A stretch of DNA of 64,000 nt from Fonsecaea monophora. Its lineage: Eukaryota > Ascomycota > Eurotiomycetes > Chaetothyriales > Herpotrichiellaceae. The first letter of the stretch is position 1. Every line of letters begins with the position of its first letter. Positions 10,461 through 20,734 of this stretch are shown here, in pieces. Under the pieces are notes generated by a model. It saw nothing but the letters and a program-made list of their open reading frames with translations. It searched no databases and was not told the DNA's origin. The translations under genes and the position numbers were made by a program. The stretch is taken from positions 248,001 through 312,000 of the forward strand of contig NW_019173951.1 in the NCBI RefSeq assembly GCF_001642475.1, given 5' to 3'.

Positions 10461-11624
10461 TGAAGCCTTTTTCCTCGGCGCATAATCGACGTGGAGAGGT
10501 GAAGGATTGGTTGAGGTCGCATGTGCGCAGGGAAGATGGACGACGCGACTTTTCGCGCCGCACAGGGTCGCGCTAACGACGCGGTTCCACGTGACGGTAT
10601 AACTTTTTCCTCTCTCCTTGTCCTGAGTTGTGTATGGAGAGAGCTGTCATCAACGACATATGTCGACATGGTAAGCGGTCATCAAATCGTTCGTCAGATG
10701 CTATCAGTCAGGAGTCTTGTACAAAAATTATCACGTCCACATCAGCCCTCTCAAAGCGCTCATTTGTTTGCTTCACAGGATAAGAACACTCATCCCACAG
10801 CCTCGCCCAGTGAAAGCAATTACCCTTGGACAGAGAACTGGCGGAAAGCTAGAAAGAAATAGCAAATACCTGTAGAAATAGTTACATGCAACATGACTCA
10901 GGCAAGTGGACAAGTAATATAATACCATTAGCATTATGCTGCCTACCCAGCACAGAACTCGTGCAGCTCAGCGTCAAAGATAGGCACGGCGACAAACGAG
11001 TAGCCTGGTATTGTAGTATTTCAAGACCGATCATATCGAACCTCTCAATTTCTGTGCCAGTACATTTATATCTGATAAGTCAAAGCCGGCATTCAATTCA
11101 AAGGCCCCTTTTCATCACAAGTCCATGCTTGTGTTCACGGTCCCCGAATCAAAGTAACAGCACATAGAACCCATCGCGCTGGTAGGAATCGAAAGGTGCA
11201 AATCGTCAAATAAATAAAGAAAAAAAAATAGAAGGGGGCAGTGGCTACTTTAAGGATCCACAATACAGAGCGCTCGCTCCACGACCCTCCCAGCCCGCCG
11301 CGCCAGGCTACCATCAAATCATGAGAAAGAAGAAGTAGTAAAGAAGATGAAGCAGAAGAAAAGTAACAAGGCAAAATGGGGGAAACTATCCTGTTCAAAT
11401 ACCCGGCACGGGAAGAAGGATTCAACAGCACAAGTGACACAATGGAAGAATGTTTGTCGAGAAGCAGTGGAAGGCCCTGTATCCATCATGCCCACATCAA
11501 CAAGAATCAGAACAGCAAGCGCGCTCATTTCAACAACCATCGGACATCCTCAGAGGAGAAGGGTCGACTTTGGAAGTAAACATCGAGAGAGGAGGGGGTA
11601 TGTTTCACCAGACTCCCTCTGCTG
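10461..11624. other. Intergenic, ligase promoter and 3' flank of the membrane protein
   Basis: This holds the upstream region of the ligase (transcribed leftward) and the downstream region of the 980-residue protein. It becomes A-rich near 11210-11370 (runs of a and gaa). ORFs here are under 120 codons, overlap on both strands and show no motif. Confidence 0.5.
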
Positions 11625-14567
11625 TTATGTACTCCTCACCATCGAGTCCCCGAGCTGTAAGCCCAGCCCGATCTCCTGTCTGGGGCGATTTGGAGGTTGA
11701 AAAACACCAGTTCCTCGCTGACCCGATACATCGTACTGGACTGGAGCTATGTTCAGATACGGGTTATCATCGGGAACGAAACTATCCTTGTGGTTCCATT
11801 GACCGCTGCTCACAGCCCGTTCGAGTCGTTGGACCAAATGCGAGTTCTCAGCATCAGATCTCACAAAAGGTGCATGTGGGACGAGGTACTGTCCGTTGCG
11901 CCGGGCACTGAAGAAATCCTCATCACGCCGAATTTGTAGTGTCGGGGCCGATGGATGCCGTTGCTGGTTGTAATCCGTCTTGGTCCGCAAGGCCAGCGGA
12001 GCCACATGAACCTCGGGCTCGGGGCTCTCACCGCGCACACTGACATCCTCCCAGATTGAACCACCGCCAATCGACATCACGGATGGCGACACGGAAATGA
12101 GTGGTGGTGTCAGGTCGAAGTCGCTATGCAATGAGGTGCGTACTGCCACCCTTGTTTGGGGAGGTCTGTTCAAGTTCGAGCCCGACGGAGCCAACGGACT
12201 GGAGCCGCGATTGACTTGCTGTCTATCCAATGATGTAGATCGAGGTGTGCTTGCAATGGGTGATGTACAGCTCGTACTTCGGAGACCCATGACACGTTTA
12301 TTCATCAGCGGAGAAGGAATCGCGACACTTTCAGGACTTTCATATCCGGCTACGCCAAAGTTGGACGATTTGGTACTCCGCTGCTCGAGCAGACGACCCT
12401 CAGAGTCCATGCTCCGTAGCATCATAACTGATTTCCGAAGCGCAAAATCCCCCGACTCGCTCAAGTCACGAGCCTGAGTAATCCGGTCGTGTGGTCCAAT
12501 CTTGTTCTGTAGAGGACTCGCAGAGGCCGCATGGTTTCCCGGAGTCGAATTTCGAGGGTCGCGTGGCCCTTTGACAAGAGACTTGCGAGGATAAAGAGAG
12601 GCTGATTTCAACGCGGGCGAGGGCAAGGTGGGAGATTCAAATGGAACTCGTTCATGCTGTCGGCAAGATGGTGGCGTATTCCTCAAAGGAGCGGTGGGTC
12701 GCGAGCACGGCGAAAGTGGCCAATCATGAGGTGACGTGTGGTGACGGTTTGATACGTGCATAGCCATGTGGCTGGAGTTGAAGACCTCGGAATCTGGTCT
12801 GGGTGTGCCTGAAAGAGCACTGTCGGGGCGTTGTATGTACTGCCTTCTCGCGGGGCGAGGTGTCGGCGTCAGTATGGGTGGGTTTCGAAAGGGAGACGGT
12901 ATAGGAGTCGTGGTTGGTCTGGTGCATGCATCCGATTGCTCAGTCTGGAATATTGGTCGAGATTGTCTGATGTCGAAGCCATGAAACGATCCATCTGCCT
13001 CGATCCTATTGACGTGAGCTAGCTGTTGCTGCTCCTCTTTGAGCTCAGGCAAACGCATGGTGCCATTTGATCTCAAATCCAGATAGGGCAGATTAGTTAT
13101 GCGGACGCAATTCTGCCGTTTGTGACCTCGCTTTGCTCCATCTAAAGAAGACAAAGAGTGCCGTTTCGTTGCAAAGCTACCTTGTCGATCCCACTTCAAA
13201 GGATTGCCGGTCGCCACCGAATTGGGTCTTTTGGGACCCTCCAGCACAGAAAATACATCCTCATCAGCGAGCAGGCTTGTGGCGGAGTCACTGATCGCTC
13301 GGCATTGGGCGACTCTCGACTGTTCTATCATCGAATGTCGACTAGGCTTGTCCGACGGAAGCCTTGTTTTGGCAACTTTGAGTGGCGGTAGATCCCAGCC
13401 ACTCGCATCGATGACCTTGAAAGATTCCTCTTGAACAATGATTGTTGGGTATGGTGTGGGATTTGACGGGATATTGGTACTGCCCGGGCTTAGGTTGTCT
13501 GTGTCGACGGTCGGATGAAGGGATCGAATGCTGGGCTGGCCAGCACAAAGACCATGTATGGTCTGTTTCACAGGCGGCGCTTGGAGTGTAGGAGTCGAGA
13601 ACTTACGCTCGTATCCCAGCCTCATCGTAGGAGTATGTTGGTTCGAATCGAGTTTTGAAGTGTTGCGCTCGATATTATTATTCGCAGGCGAACTCATAAA
13701 GGCCCCCAAGACTGAGCTACCAACTGTGTCCAAACTGGCATCTGAGACTCTTGCCTTGAGATTCCTTGGGACCTGAATTGTCGGCAAAGGTGGCAAGGGT
13801 TCGTCGGGTGGCAAAGAAGCCATACTGGCTGCACTTGCTGAGCGAGGAACAGCAGCCGTCTGACTGTATTTTGCTGCCCTTTTCCTCATGAGAACGCTGT
13901 CTCGTACTGCTATCGACGTGATTTCTGTGGGGATGATATCGGAGGCTCTCGTGCTTGCAGCGCTCAAAGGCCATTCAGCGGAGTTATCAAATTCTGATTC
14001 AGCCTCACTCTTATCGTTTGTGGTAATTTCCGTTGGTTCTGATGGAAATTCGGGCACCATTGGTGACACGCCTGTCGAGGGATCACTGAACTCGGTGATA
14101 GCCGAGAGAGGGGATTTTTGGATGTGATCCAACGGTACAGCCTTCCTTAGCTTTCCCTGTTTTCGCGTCTTTGGAATATAGAGCGGCTGACCAGTAAAAG
14201 GCCGTCGGATGCTTCTTTTGCCTCGAGGGCGCAGAACTTCGACAAAGTCGTCGACATGACCGGTCGTCGCGTCTAGTCGCGTCTGTTCATCTTCGCTAGC
14301 ACTGTCGCCCGCGATAGATATGATTCCGAAAGGGAGCTGCACGCTTCGCCTCAAAGCTGTCGTCGGATGTGTAACGTGAGAGTAGTTGTGCTCGGAGGCA
14401 CTGAGCTTTGGACGATGATATTTGCTGAGACCTCTGGTCAATCCGTGGGCTCTCATGATGTGGCGATGTCGGCGTCGCTCCAGCGTGATTGCAAGCAAGA
14501 TCCCTGTACAGGTGAGAATTGCCGCGCCCACCACCGCAATCACTATGATTAGCCATAAGGGCCACAT
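11625..14567 (-). CDS. Single-pass membrane protein with long disordered tail, unknown function
   Basis: A single-exon ORF of 980 residues starting at an ATG. Residues 3-27 (PLWLIIVIAVVGAAILTCTG...) form one hydrophobic helix, followed by ERRRHRHIMRAHG. The positive residues on the C-terminal side predict an outside/lumen-to-cytoplasm orientation with nearly the whole protein in the cytoplasm. The remainder is Ser/Pro/Thr-rich and predicted disordered. Short conserved-looking islands are RRPFTGQPLYIPKTRKQGKL (a basic patch about 120-140), FGIISIAGD and a C-terminal NPYLNIAPVQYDV...GLGLQLGDSM block. No catalytic domain is recognised. It could be a fungal plasma-membrane or septal scaffold, but that is a guess. 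The continuous frame of almost 3 kb and the sensible TM anchor make it a real gene. Confidence 0.78.
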   Translation of the reverse strand: MWPLWLIIVIAVVGAAILTCTGILLAITLERRRHRHIMRAHGLTRGLSKYHRPKLSASEHNYSHVTHPTTALRRSVQLPFGIISIAGDSASEDEQTRLDATTGHVDDFVEVLRPRGKRSIRRPFTGQPLYIPKTRKQGKLRKAVPLDHIQKSPLSAITEFSDPSTGVSPMVPEFPSEPTEITTNDKSEAESEFDNSAEWPLSAASTRASDIIPTEITSIAVRDSVLMRKRAAKYSQTAAVPRSASAASMASLPPDEPLPPLPTIQVPRNLKARVSDASLDTVGSSVLGAFMSSPANNNIERNTSKLDSNQHTPTMRLGYERKFSTPTLQAPPVKQTIHGLCAGQPSIRSLHPTVDTDNLSPGSTNIPSNPTPYPTIIVQEESFKVIDASGWDLPPLKVAKTRLPSDKPSRHSMIEQSRVAQCRAISDSATSLLADEDVFSVLEGPKRPNSVATGNPLKWDRQGSFATKRHSLSSLDGAKRGHKRQNCVRITNLPYLDLRSNGTMRLPELKEEQQQLAHVNRIEADGSFHGFDIRQSRPIFQTEQSDACTRPTTTPIPSPFRNPPILTPTPRPARRQYIQRPDSALSGTPRPDSEVFNSSHMAMHVSNRHHTSPHDWPLSPCSRPTAPLRNTPPSCRQHERVPFESPTLPSPALKSASLYPRKSLVKGPRDPRNSTPGNHAASASPLQNKIGPHDRITQARDLSESGDFALRKSVMMLRSMDSEGRLLEQRSTKSSNFGVAGYESPESVAIPSPLMNKRVMGLRSTSCTSPIASTPRSTSLDRQQVNRGSSPLAPSGSNLNRPPQTRVAVRTSLHSDFDLTPPLISVSPSVMSIGGGSIWEDVSVRGESPEPEVHVAPLALRTKTDYNQQRHPSAPTLQIRRDEDFFSARRNGQYLVPHAPFVRSDAENSHLVQRLERAVSSGQWNHKDSFVPDDNPYLNIAPVQYDVSGQRGTGVFQPPNRPRQEIGLGLQLGDSMVRST

Positions 14568-15583
14568 CTTTCGTGTTTCGTTCGTTGTCTATTGATCACT
14601 CACCTCGCAGCAGTCCGAAACATGGTGGAGAAGGCGAGTTTCGCGGGTGCTGTTTGCACAAGGGCGCTGACAGCCATGACTGGAATGTGGGAGATTGGGG
14701 AGCTTCGCCGCAAGGGATCAAAACTGTCAGTCTGGAATGTGGAGGATCTGCTGTTCAGAGGACGCGGCCATGATCCATTGGTCAGTTTCCATGTTAGTGC
14801 CTACCATTTGACAGCCATATATCTATGACAACCTCGATCATGGCGTGTAGTGATCCGAAAGTGTGCTGTAGGCTTTGCGTGCGAGCTAGCGAGAAGACAA
14901 AGGGTTGAGAGACTTCGGTGCAATGACAGGGAAAGCACAGAAGGGACAGTATCCTTACTTTACTGCTGCGATGATCTTGTCTGCATATCACTAGTCCCAA
15001 CCACTGGGGCTCTATGAGAATGCATTGTAATGGCTAGAGAGGATCGAAGGGGAAAGAAAGTCGCCTGTTTGCTCAACCGTAGTCAGTATGTCATCACTGA
15101 ATACTCCGCCGTACATACTATGAGGATTGCCACGTGACCGCTTTTCTCAGCGGTGATCAGGCACTGACCCCCCTTTGTTGCTGGTCAACTTTGCCATTCC
15201 CTACCAAACCTCCAGACTGGGGAGGGAGCAGCAATACCACATCGTGGAGATCCTTATCATCCGGCATTGTCTAGACTTTCTATCTATCTACCTTGGATGC
15301 CTAAAAACCGAGCACGACTCTTTGCTTCACAGTCATGTAGATCCCCTTTTCTCGACAGGAGCAACGAGGAACGGTGAGTGAAATTTTACGACTTGAAATG
15401 GTACGATTTCATTCTGGAGAACACGAGGCATAAGATCGGGGCGAGATGTCGTGACCGACAGGACTCGTGTACGATCTTCCCGGTCAACAACTGCCCATGT
15501 CGAAACTATTTACGTTACTACTACACAAGCACCCTCTCCTATCATGCTCATGCTCCCCTCAGGAACTGCATTCTCTGCCACCA
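14568..15583. other. Intergenic, 1.0 kb
   Basis: This contains the promoter of the 980-residue protein (transcribed leftward) and the 3' flank of the TRI12-type transporter. The small ORFs present (up to about 79 codons) have no recognisable content. I see no repeat. Confidence 0.5.
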
Positions 15584-17576
15584 CTAGATGACAACAGCCA
15601 CGTGGTCGTCCATGTACTTTTCAATGTTGCCCAGGAACGCAGAGCAGATGATGGCGACCCCTCCAAAGGCGATCGACACCAGATACACCCAGCGGTAGCT
15701 CTCGGCGTAGGCCACTTGTCCGGCAGTCACCACCATCTGGTAAGCCGTGTCGTTGCCAGCAATGCCGGGGATCTGTTTGAGTTCGTCTAGGAGGGAGAGA
15801 CCGGTGATTGTGATGGCGTTCACAATGTACGTCTCGTTGGTGATTCCAAGTTGACCGACCATGACTCCTCCGAGGTATTCGACAATCTTGACCTTGAACT
15901 TGTTGACGAAGACGTTGTAGTAGGTCGTATACCCGATGCAGCCGCCAATCACACGAATCGACAGCGTTAGCGCCGTGACTGTGGCGATAATGTCGTCCGG
16001 GCAAATGATGGTCGTGATGATGGAAGCGGGGACAACAATTCCTCCAATTCCGAGACCTGCGACGACAAGGATGCCGTAGACTGCATGGATATTGTCGAGG
16101 TCGGCAGCTGCAAGCGCGCCACAGCCCGCAGTCATCAAGATCGAGGACGCCATGAGCAGCTCACGGATGTGTCCGCCGAAAAGTGACAGGAGAACCAAGA
16201 TGATGCAGCAACCTCCGAGGATGGAGAAGCCGATCGGAAGAGTTCTGACTCCGACACCTGGCTAGAGTTAGCCCGGGGCACTCGAATAATGGATTGAGCT
16301 TTGGGGATATCATACCAACGGGATCGTGGCCGTACACATTGAAGGCCTGCGTGGGCCAAAACATCAAGATTGAGAAGAAATTTGCACCCGATATGGCAGT
16401 AATCACCAGGGTCAAAGACAGCACCCGCGCATCTTTCTTCATGCGAGAAGGAAACATGGGGAATTTGGCGTATTTTATCTCCCAGATCGGGAACAGAACG
16501 AACAGGAGGAAGAAACCCAGGATAAGTGGGACTAGGACGTGGGCAGATCCCCATTTGTACTGGTATCCTCCCCACTGCAGACCGGCGAGGAAGATGATCA
16601 TGCCTGAGATGCTGAGGAAGCCGCCGACAAAGTCGATCTCGTCGATGATCTGTTTCTTGGTCAAGCCGCGAGAATTGGGCCGCGGTGGCGGGAAGTAGAA
16701 TGCCAGGACGCCGACAGCTCCGATCAAGGCCCAGACGCCCGAGATGAACGCGCACCATCTCCAGCTCGAATAGCCGGCAATGAGCCAGGCGTATAGAGCC
16801 GAAGGGCAGAATGGGATAATCGTGAGGACCAAGGCTGCGACGTAGATGCCACGTTTACGTGTAGGCGCCAGTTCCGACGTACCAGCGAGGCACGTTAGTT
16901 CGCAAATACCGGCGCCCACGCCAGAGATGCCCATGCCACCTATTCAATCAGTCAGTCGCGCATTGCCCTTGGAAAGTGTAGGCGAACGCGGGGTTAGTCC
17001 TTACCAATGAACTGATTCATACCCTGTGCGGTGCCAGCAACAATCATGGCGATGACGAGAAGCCCCGAGCCCAAGAGCGCGACATATCGGCGCCCGATCA
17101 GGTCGGACAAGGAGCCCACAAAAGGGCAAATGGATGCCAACGAGAGGAGGTATGCCAGCACGAACCAGACCCATCTGTCATAGCCTCCGATCTCCGAGTA
17201 GATCAGAGGGGGAATACCGCCAAGCAGATAGGCCGGGATCTGAGAGCCGGTCCAGAGAAACGCCATGGCCACGAGACTCATGATCCTTTTTGTCGTCCAC
17301 TGTTGGCCGCATATCAGTAAAGGTGGGAGGCTCACAAATGCGGGCGGTGGTGCACAGAACGGCAAAAGGGAAAAAAGGACTTACTGGAGGCTCGTGATCA
17401 TGGTCCTGGTCGTCGCCATAGGTTCGCAGGCCGTCCTTCTCATAGTAGCCGGGATGGCCCTCGACGCGTTCGAAAGTGCGGACTTGCTCGATGTGCGCGC
17501 CCGTCTCCTTCTCCGACGGCGAGGAAGATCCTCTGCCTTCATTCCCACTGGGCTGAGGGGTCTTGTCGTCCTCCAT
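15584..17576 (-). CDS. MFS transporter, TRI12/siderophore-efflux type, 14 TM
   Basis: Four exons: 17576-17385, 17299-17005, 16939-16316 and 16257-15584, encoding 594 residues. The three introns are 85, 65 and 58 nt with clean GTAAGT/GTAAGG/GTATGA donors and CAG or TAG acceptors, and all join in phase. The hydrophilic N-terminus (MEDDKTPQPSGNEG) precedes the helices. MFS signatures are GSLSDLIGRRYVALLG (motif A between helices 2 and 3) and GMGISGVGAGICELTCLAGTSE with the downstream RKRGIY. FNVYGHDPVGVGVRTLPIGF, built across intron 3, is typical of the fungal TRI12 group (trichothecene efflux pump and relatives). It should be a plasma-membrane proton antiporter; substrate is unknown. It lies about 1 kb downstream of the amadoriase on the same strand. 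ATG 17576 was preferred; the frame is open upstream, but that part is not family-like. Confidence 0.9.
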
Positions 17577-18547
17577 GGTCGATTTCTGTTGTGACGTGAA
17601 GGCGAAAATGTTCGATGCGACAAAGTCGTCTGGAGGTAGAAGAGTTGGACGGGGAACTATCCACTGTCCACCGTGAGGACTATAAGAAAGAGGGAGGTGA
17701 CAATGCGTCAAGCTGACTGACTCGAAGACTCGCGACCTTTATGTACCTGTACCAGCCCAGAATCCTCCTCACACCTTTTAGCGAGGGTGGGAGTGCGTCT
17801 GACTCGGGCAAATACAATTGAGGAGGGGGAGAAGAGGGTGGGAAGGTCGTAATCTTGAGCCTTTTCAGGATAGTTTGGCGCTGCACAGCGTGTCACAGCG
17901 TTCACGAGGTGCACACTTCACAGGGTCGTACCACTCGCCACGTTCTAGGCTTCGCCAGAAAGGCGGAGGTGCACGGACTCTGACTGGGGGTCGAATATGG
18001 TCTGATGTGTGACTGGCTGAGTGCCCCACCTCCACAACCTGGGGAAGATAGATGCCATTCCCAATATGGCAAAAGAACCTTTTGACCAAGAGGTTGTGGG
18101 GAGGCGACAAGCAAGCCATGCTTGACGAGCTTGCCAGCTTGTCCATCCACACTTGCTACTGGGCGAGCGGGGGCCCCCTTTGTTGCTTTGGACTTTGCTC
18201 GACCTGGCTTGGCAATGCGCTGAATAACGTGTTAATATGCTGATGGACAGCAGCACTATCGCCAAAAATTTACATGACCGAGAGCTAGATGTGCCAAGTT
18301 GAGCCCAGGTCTCATGGGTGCTTTGAAGCTGGAACCGAGATTCTAACCGAGATTCTCGGTTTGCTTGCTCGGTGCCAGGCACATTAAGTGGCAGGGTCTC
18401 TTTAGCTTGTCAGGTTATCCTGGTGACGAAGTGAAGGGTTCAACAGCCACCAAAGGGGGAAGTGTCTCTGGCGTACATGATAAGGTCGATCAGTTGCCCT
18501 CAGGGATTGGGTGCTTACTCGAAGTTTTATATATTTCGACCGTCCAT
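17577..18547. other. Intergenic, promoter of the TRI12-type transporter
   Basis: This ~970 bp lies between the transporter start and the oxidase stop, both on the minus strand. On the minus strand a TATA-like CTTATAG occurs near 17680-17690, about 100 bases before the transporter ATG. Short ORFs lack motifs. Confidence 0.45.
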
Positions 18548-19912
18548 TCACTCTTGATCCTCGCCAATGTTTGTCCATTGCTTGATATCCTGAAAATCCA
18601 TCACCCGATTGGCGCCCTGCGGACCAAACCGACCCTGCAGGTCTTTCCAATCCCTACCCCGGGCTGTCTCTGGTCTCCATCGAAAGCTCTGTTTCAGCTT
18701 ATCGTCCAGTTTATCCTCCATAGCATCAACAATAAAGCCTCCAATTGCGGGGATATGGCAAAATCCATGTCCAGAGCCACCCACACCCAGCACTAAGGAG
18801 GCGTAATCTGGGTGCTTTGAAATTAGGAATGCCCGGTTGGGCGTGTCTGCGCACCAGCATATCCGCGCAAAAGAGAAAGGTCGGTCTGCCAGGTGAGGCA
18901 TGGTCTCGCGCAAGAATTCCCGGCAGCGCGCTTCGCTTTCAATCGGAATCTGGTTCTTTGCGAAGGGGGAGCTGATCTGACCAGCATCTGGCGCAGCTGC
19001 GTCGGAGATCCAGTTGCAATACCCAGGGTGTTCGTCACACATCTTCAGTTCGTGATTGTCCTCGTCGGGCTCCATGAAGAAACCTCGCTCGATATTGAAC
19101 AATACCGGAAGGTTTTTGTACAACTTGGCTTCCTCTGGGGTCATCTTAATGTGGGCCAGCGTCCAGGCAGTGGGCCGAAGTTGATCCTTCATGTCGAACA
19201 GAGCCGCCGCGCTGGCGCCTGCACTGAGTATTGTCCTGTCTGCATAATGGTAAGTGCCATCAGCAGTGATGGCGCCCCGGATGTCGGTAGAATCATAGAT
19301 CAAACTCGATACACGGCCTATCTGGTCGCCGGTAATGAATTTGACCCCTAGACGAGCAGCTTCCCGAGCGGCGCTCTCCATACTCTTGCGAGCATGAACC
19401 CACCCAGCTCCTTTTTGCATCCACCACCCCTCCCAACCAGGGAACTCGCCCGTCAATACACCCTTAGGCATGGTTGCTTGAAAGTCTTCCTTGGTCCTGA
19501 GCGGAATCCACCCGCCTGCCTCGCTGGGCCCATCCCGCGTGTTCATGTGCCGACGAGCTTCGTTCGACGTGGCCGCCAAGATACAGCCAGTTTCGTGGAA
19601 ATGGGGTTTGAACACGGGATCATTACGCCAACCCTCCGTGGCTGCTTCCAGCAACTTGTTCGATACATAACGCTCGTCAGCATCGTCTCCAGCAAAAGAG
19701 CCCAGTTCCAGGATTTTGTTCAAGTCCGTGCCAGCCGAGATGGGTGAGGGAACAGGATAAGGGTCGAGGACGGTCACATGTTTGTAGCCTCGACGACCCA
19801 GGTGAAGTGCGGTGCTGCAGCCCCAGGTCCCGGCTCCTACAATGAGTATTTTAGAGTCGGTAGTGAGTGGTGATGGCATGGCGTTATCGGCAATCTCTTG
19901 ACCAGTGAACAT
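18548..19912 (-). CDS. Fructosyl amino acid oxidase (amadoriase), FAD-dependent
   Basis: A single exon of 454 residues. The Rossmann FAD motif KILIVGAGTWGCSTALHL lies at 21-38, followed by VTVLDPYPVPSPISAGTDLNKI, the signature of fructosyl amine:oxygen oxidoreductases. Near the C-terminus FARICWCADTPNRAFLISKHP aligns with the sarcosine-oxidase-family segment that carries the covalent flavin, pointing to C352. SLVLGVGGSGHGFCHIPAIG (373-392) is the second FAD-contact segment. Family enzymes oxidise the C-N bond of Amadori products (fructosyl amino acids), releasing glucosone, free amino acid and hydrogen peroxide. Fungal members are often peroxisomal, but this one ends in DQE and lacks a PTS1 tripeptide. 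A second ATG at residue 12 (MPSPLTTDS) may be the true start. It is divergent from a Zn2Cys6 regulator. Confidence 0.88.
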   Translation of the reverse strand: MFTGQEIADNAMPSPLTTDSKILIVGAGTWGCSTALHLGRRGYKHVTVLDPYPVPSPISAGTDLNKILELGSFAGDDADERYVSNKLLEAATEGWRNDPVFKPHFHETGCILAATSNEARRHMNTRDGPSEAGGWIPLRTKEDFQATMPKGVLTGEFPGWEGWWMQKGAGWVHARKSMESAAREAARLGVKFITGDQIGRVSSLIYDSTDIRGAITADGTYHYADRTILSAGASAAALFDMKDQLRPTAWTLAHIKMTPEEAKLYKNLPVLFNIERGFFMEPDEDNHELKMCDEHPGYCNWISDAAAPDAGQISSPFAKNQIPIESEARCREFLRETMPHLADRPFSFARICWCADTPNRAFLISKHPDYASLVLGVGGSGHGFCHIPAIGGFIVDAMEDKLDDKLKQSFRWRPETARGRDWKDLQGRFGPQGANRVMDFQDIKQWTNIGEDQE

Positions 19913-20734
19913 ACATAGATCAATCAGTACGTGAGGATAACGAGAGAATTTAAATAGCTGTCACAAATGACAATCGTGGCCACAATCGTGGGCCATTTCG
20001 AGACATGTCGCCAGGGCTGTTGCTCCATTTCGAACCGCATTATAGCCGTAGTCTCAGGGTGGCCACCATAATAATCAGTCATGGTGTGTGGTGGGCGGAG
20101 ATGGACTATCAGGAAGAAGGTCCACGCGAGAAAAACTGCTGTTGACAAACCGCGCAGGCGGGGTTGAAAGGCGTAGGCAACCAGTGAGTGTCCCTCCCAA
20201 CTGCCCCGCCGCTATCACCACCACCCAACATCTCCATCTTTGCCATGATCCATCATCACATTTCCATCCAATCGCCCTCTCGATACGAGGCGCGCATCAA
20301 AAGTATTGTTAACGCTAGTAAGAGAATGACGAGATGATCAAAAGACGATAGACTTTATTTTCGTTGCTTCTTACAACGGCCCCCTGAGATATCGGAGCTC
20401 AATACTTGACGCCTATAGCGCCTAGCGAGACTGGAAATATAGGTTGGGCGGCCGCCTGTTAGATCTGACTTATAGCTAAGAGATAGGTTAGAGGGCCTAC
20501 AAGCTCAGAAAATCTCCTTTCATAGCAAGTAATATTTGTCATTTGAATTAGCGTAAACAGTACTTTTGGTGCGCGCCCTCGGTACACTTCATTCCTTTCT
20601 CTCGCTCTTCCTGGCTTATATCCGACCATCACTCAATCTCATTATCTCGCAACTGCCACCTTCCTAGGAGCCTCCCAATCGTGGTCTCCATGTCAACAAA
20701 CTGAGCGTCTAGCCCCTGACATGTAGTTGTCCCC
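19913..20734. promoter_or_regulatory. Shared divergent promoter of amadoriase and Zn2Cys6 regulator
   Basis: An 822-bp divergent intergenic region. It holds GATA-type motifs (for example AGATAG at 20481-20486 and TTATCT at 20642-20647), which fit nitrogen regulation of an amine-catabolic gene, though such short motifs also occur by chance. A repeat element occupies about 20306-20560, and the AT-rich 20500-20560 belongs to it. Confidence 0.45.
20306..20560. mobile_element. Non-autonomous element with terminal inverted repeats (solo LTR or MITE)
   Basis: The left end TGTTAACGCTAG (20307-20318) and the reverse complement of the right end TTAGCGTAAACA (20548-20559), which is TGTTTACGCTAA, match at 10 of 12 bases. 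Taken one base wider on each side, the element is flanked by TA on both sides (20304-20305 and 20561-20562), as for Tc1/mariner-type insertions. Alternatively, TG..CA ends would suit a solo LTR, with imperfect 5-bp flanks (AGTAT/AGTAC in one register). No coding capacity is present. It lies inside the amadoriase/regulator promoter. Confidence 0.5.
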
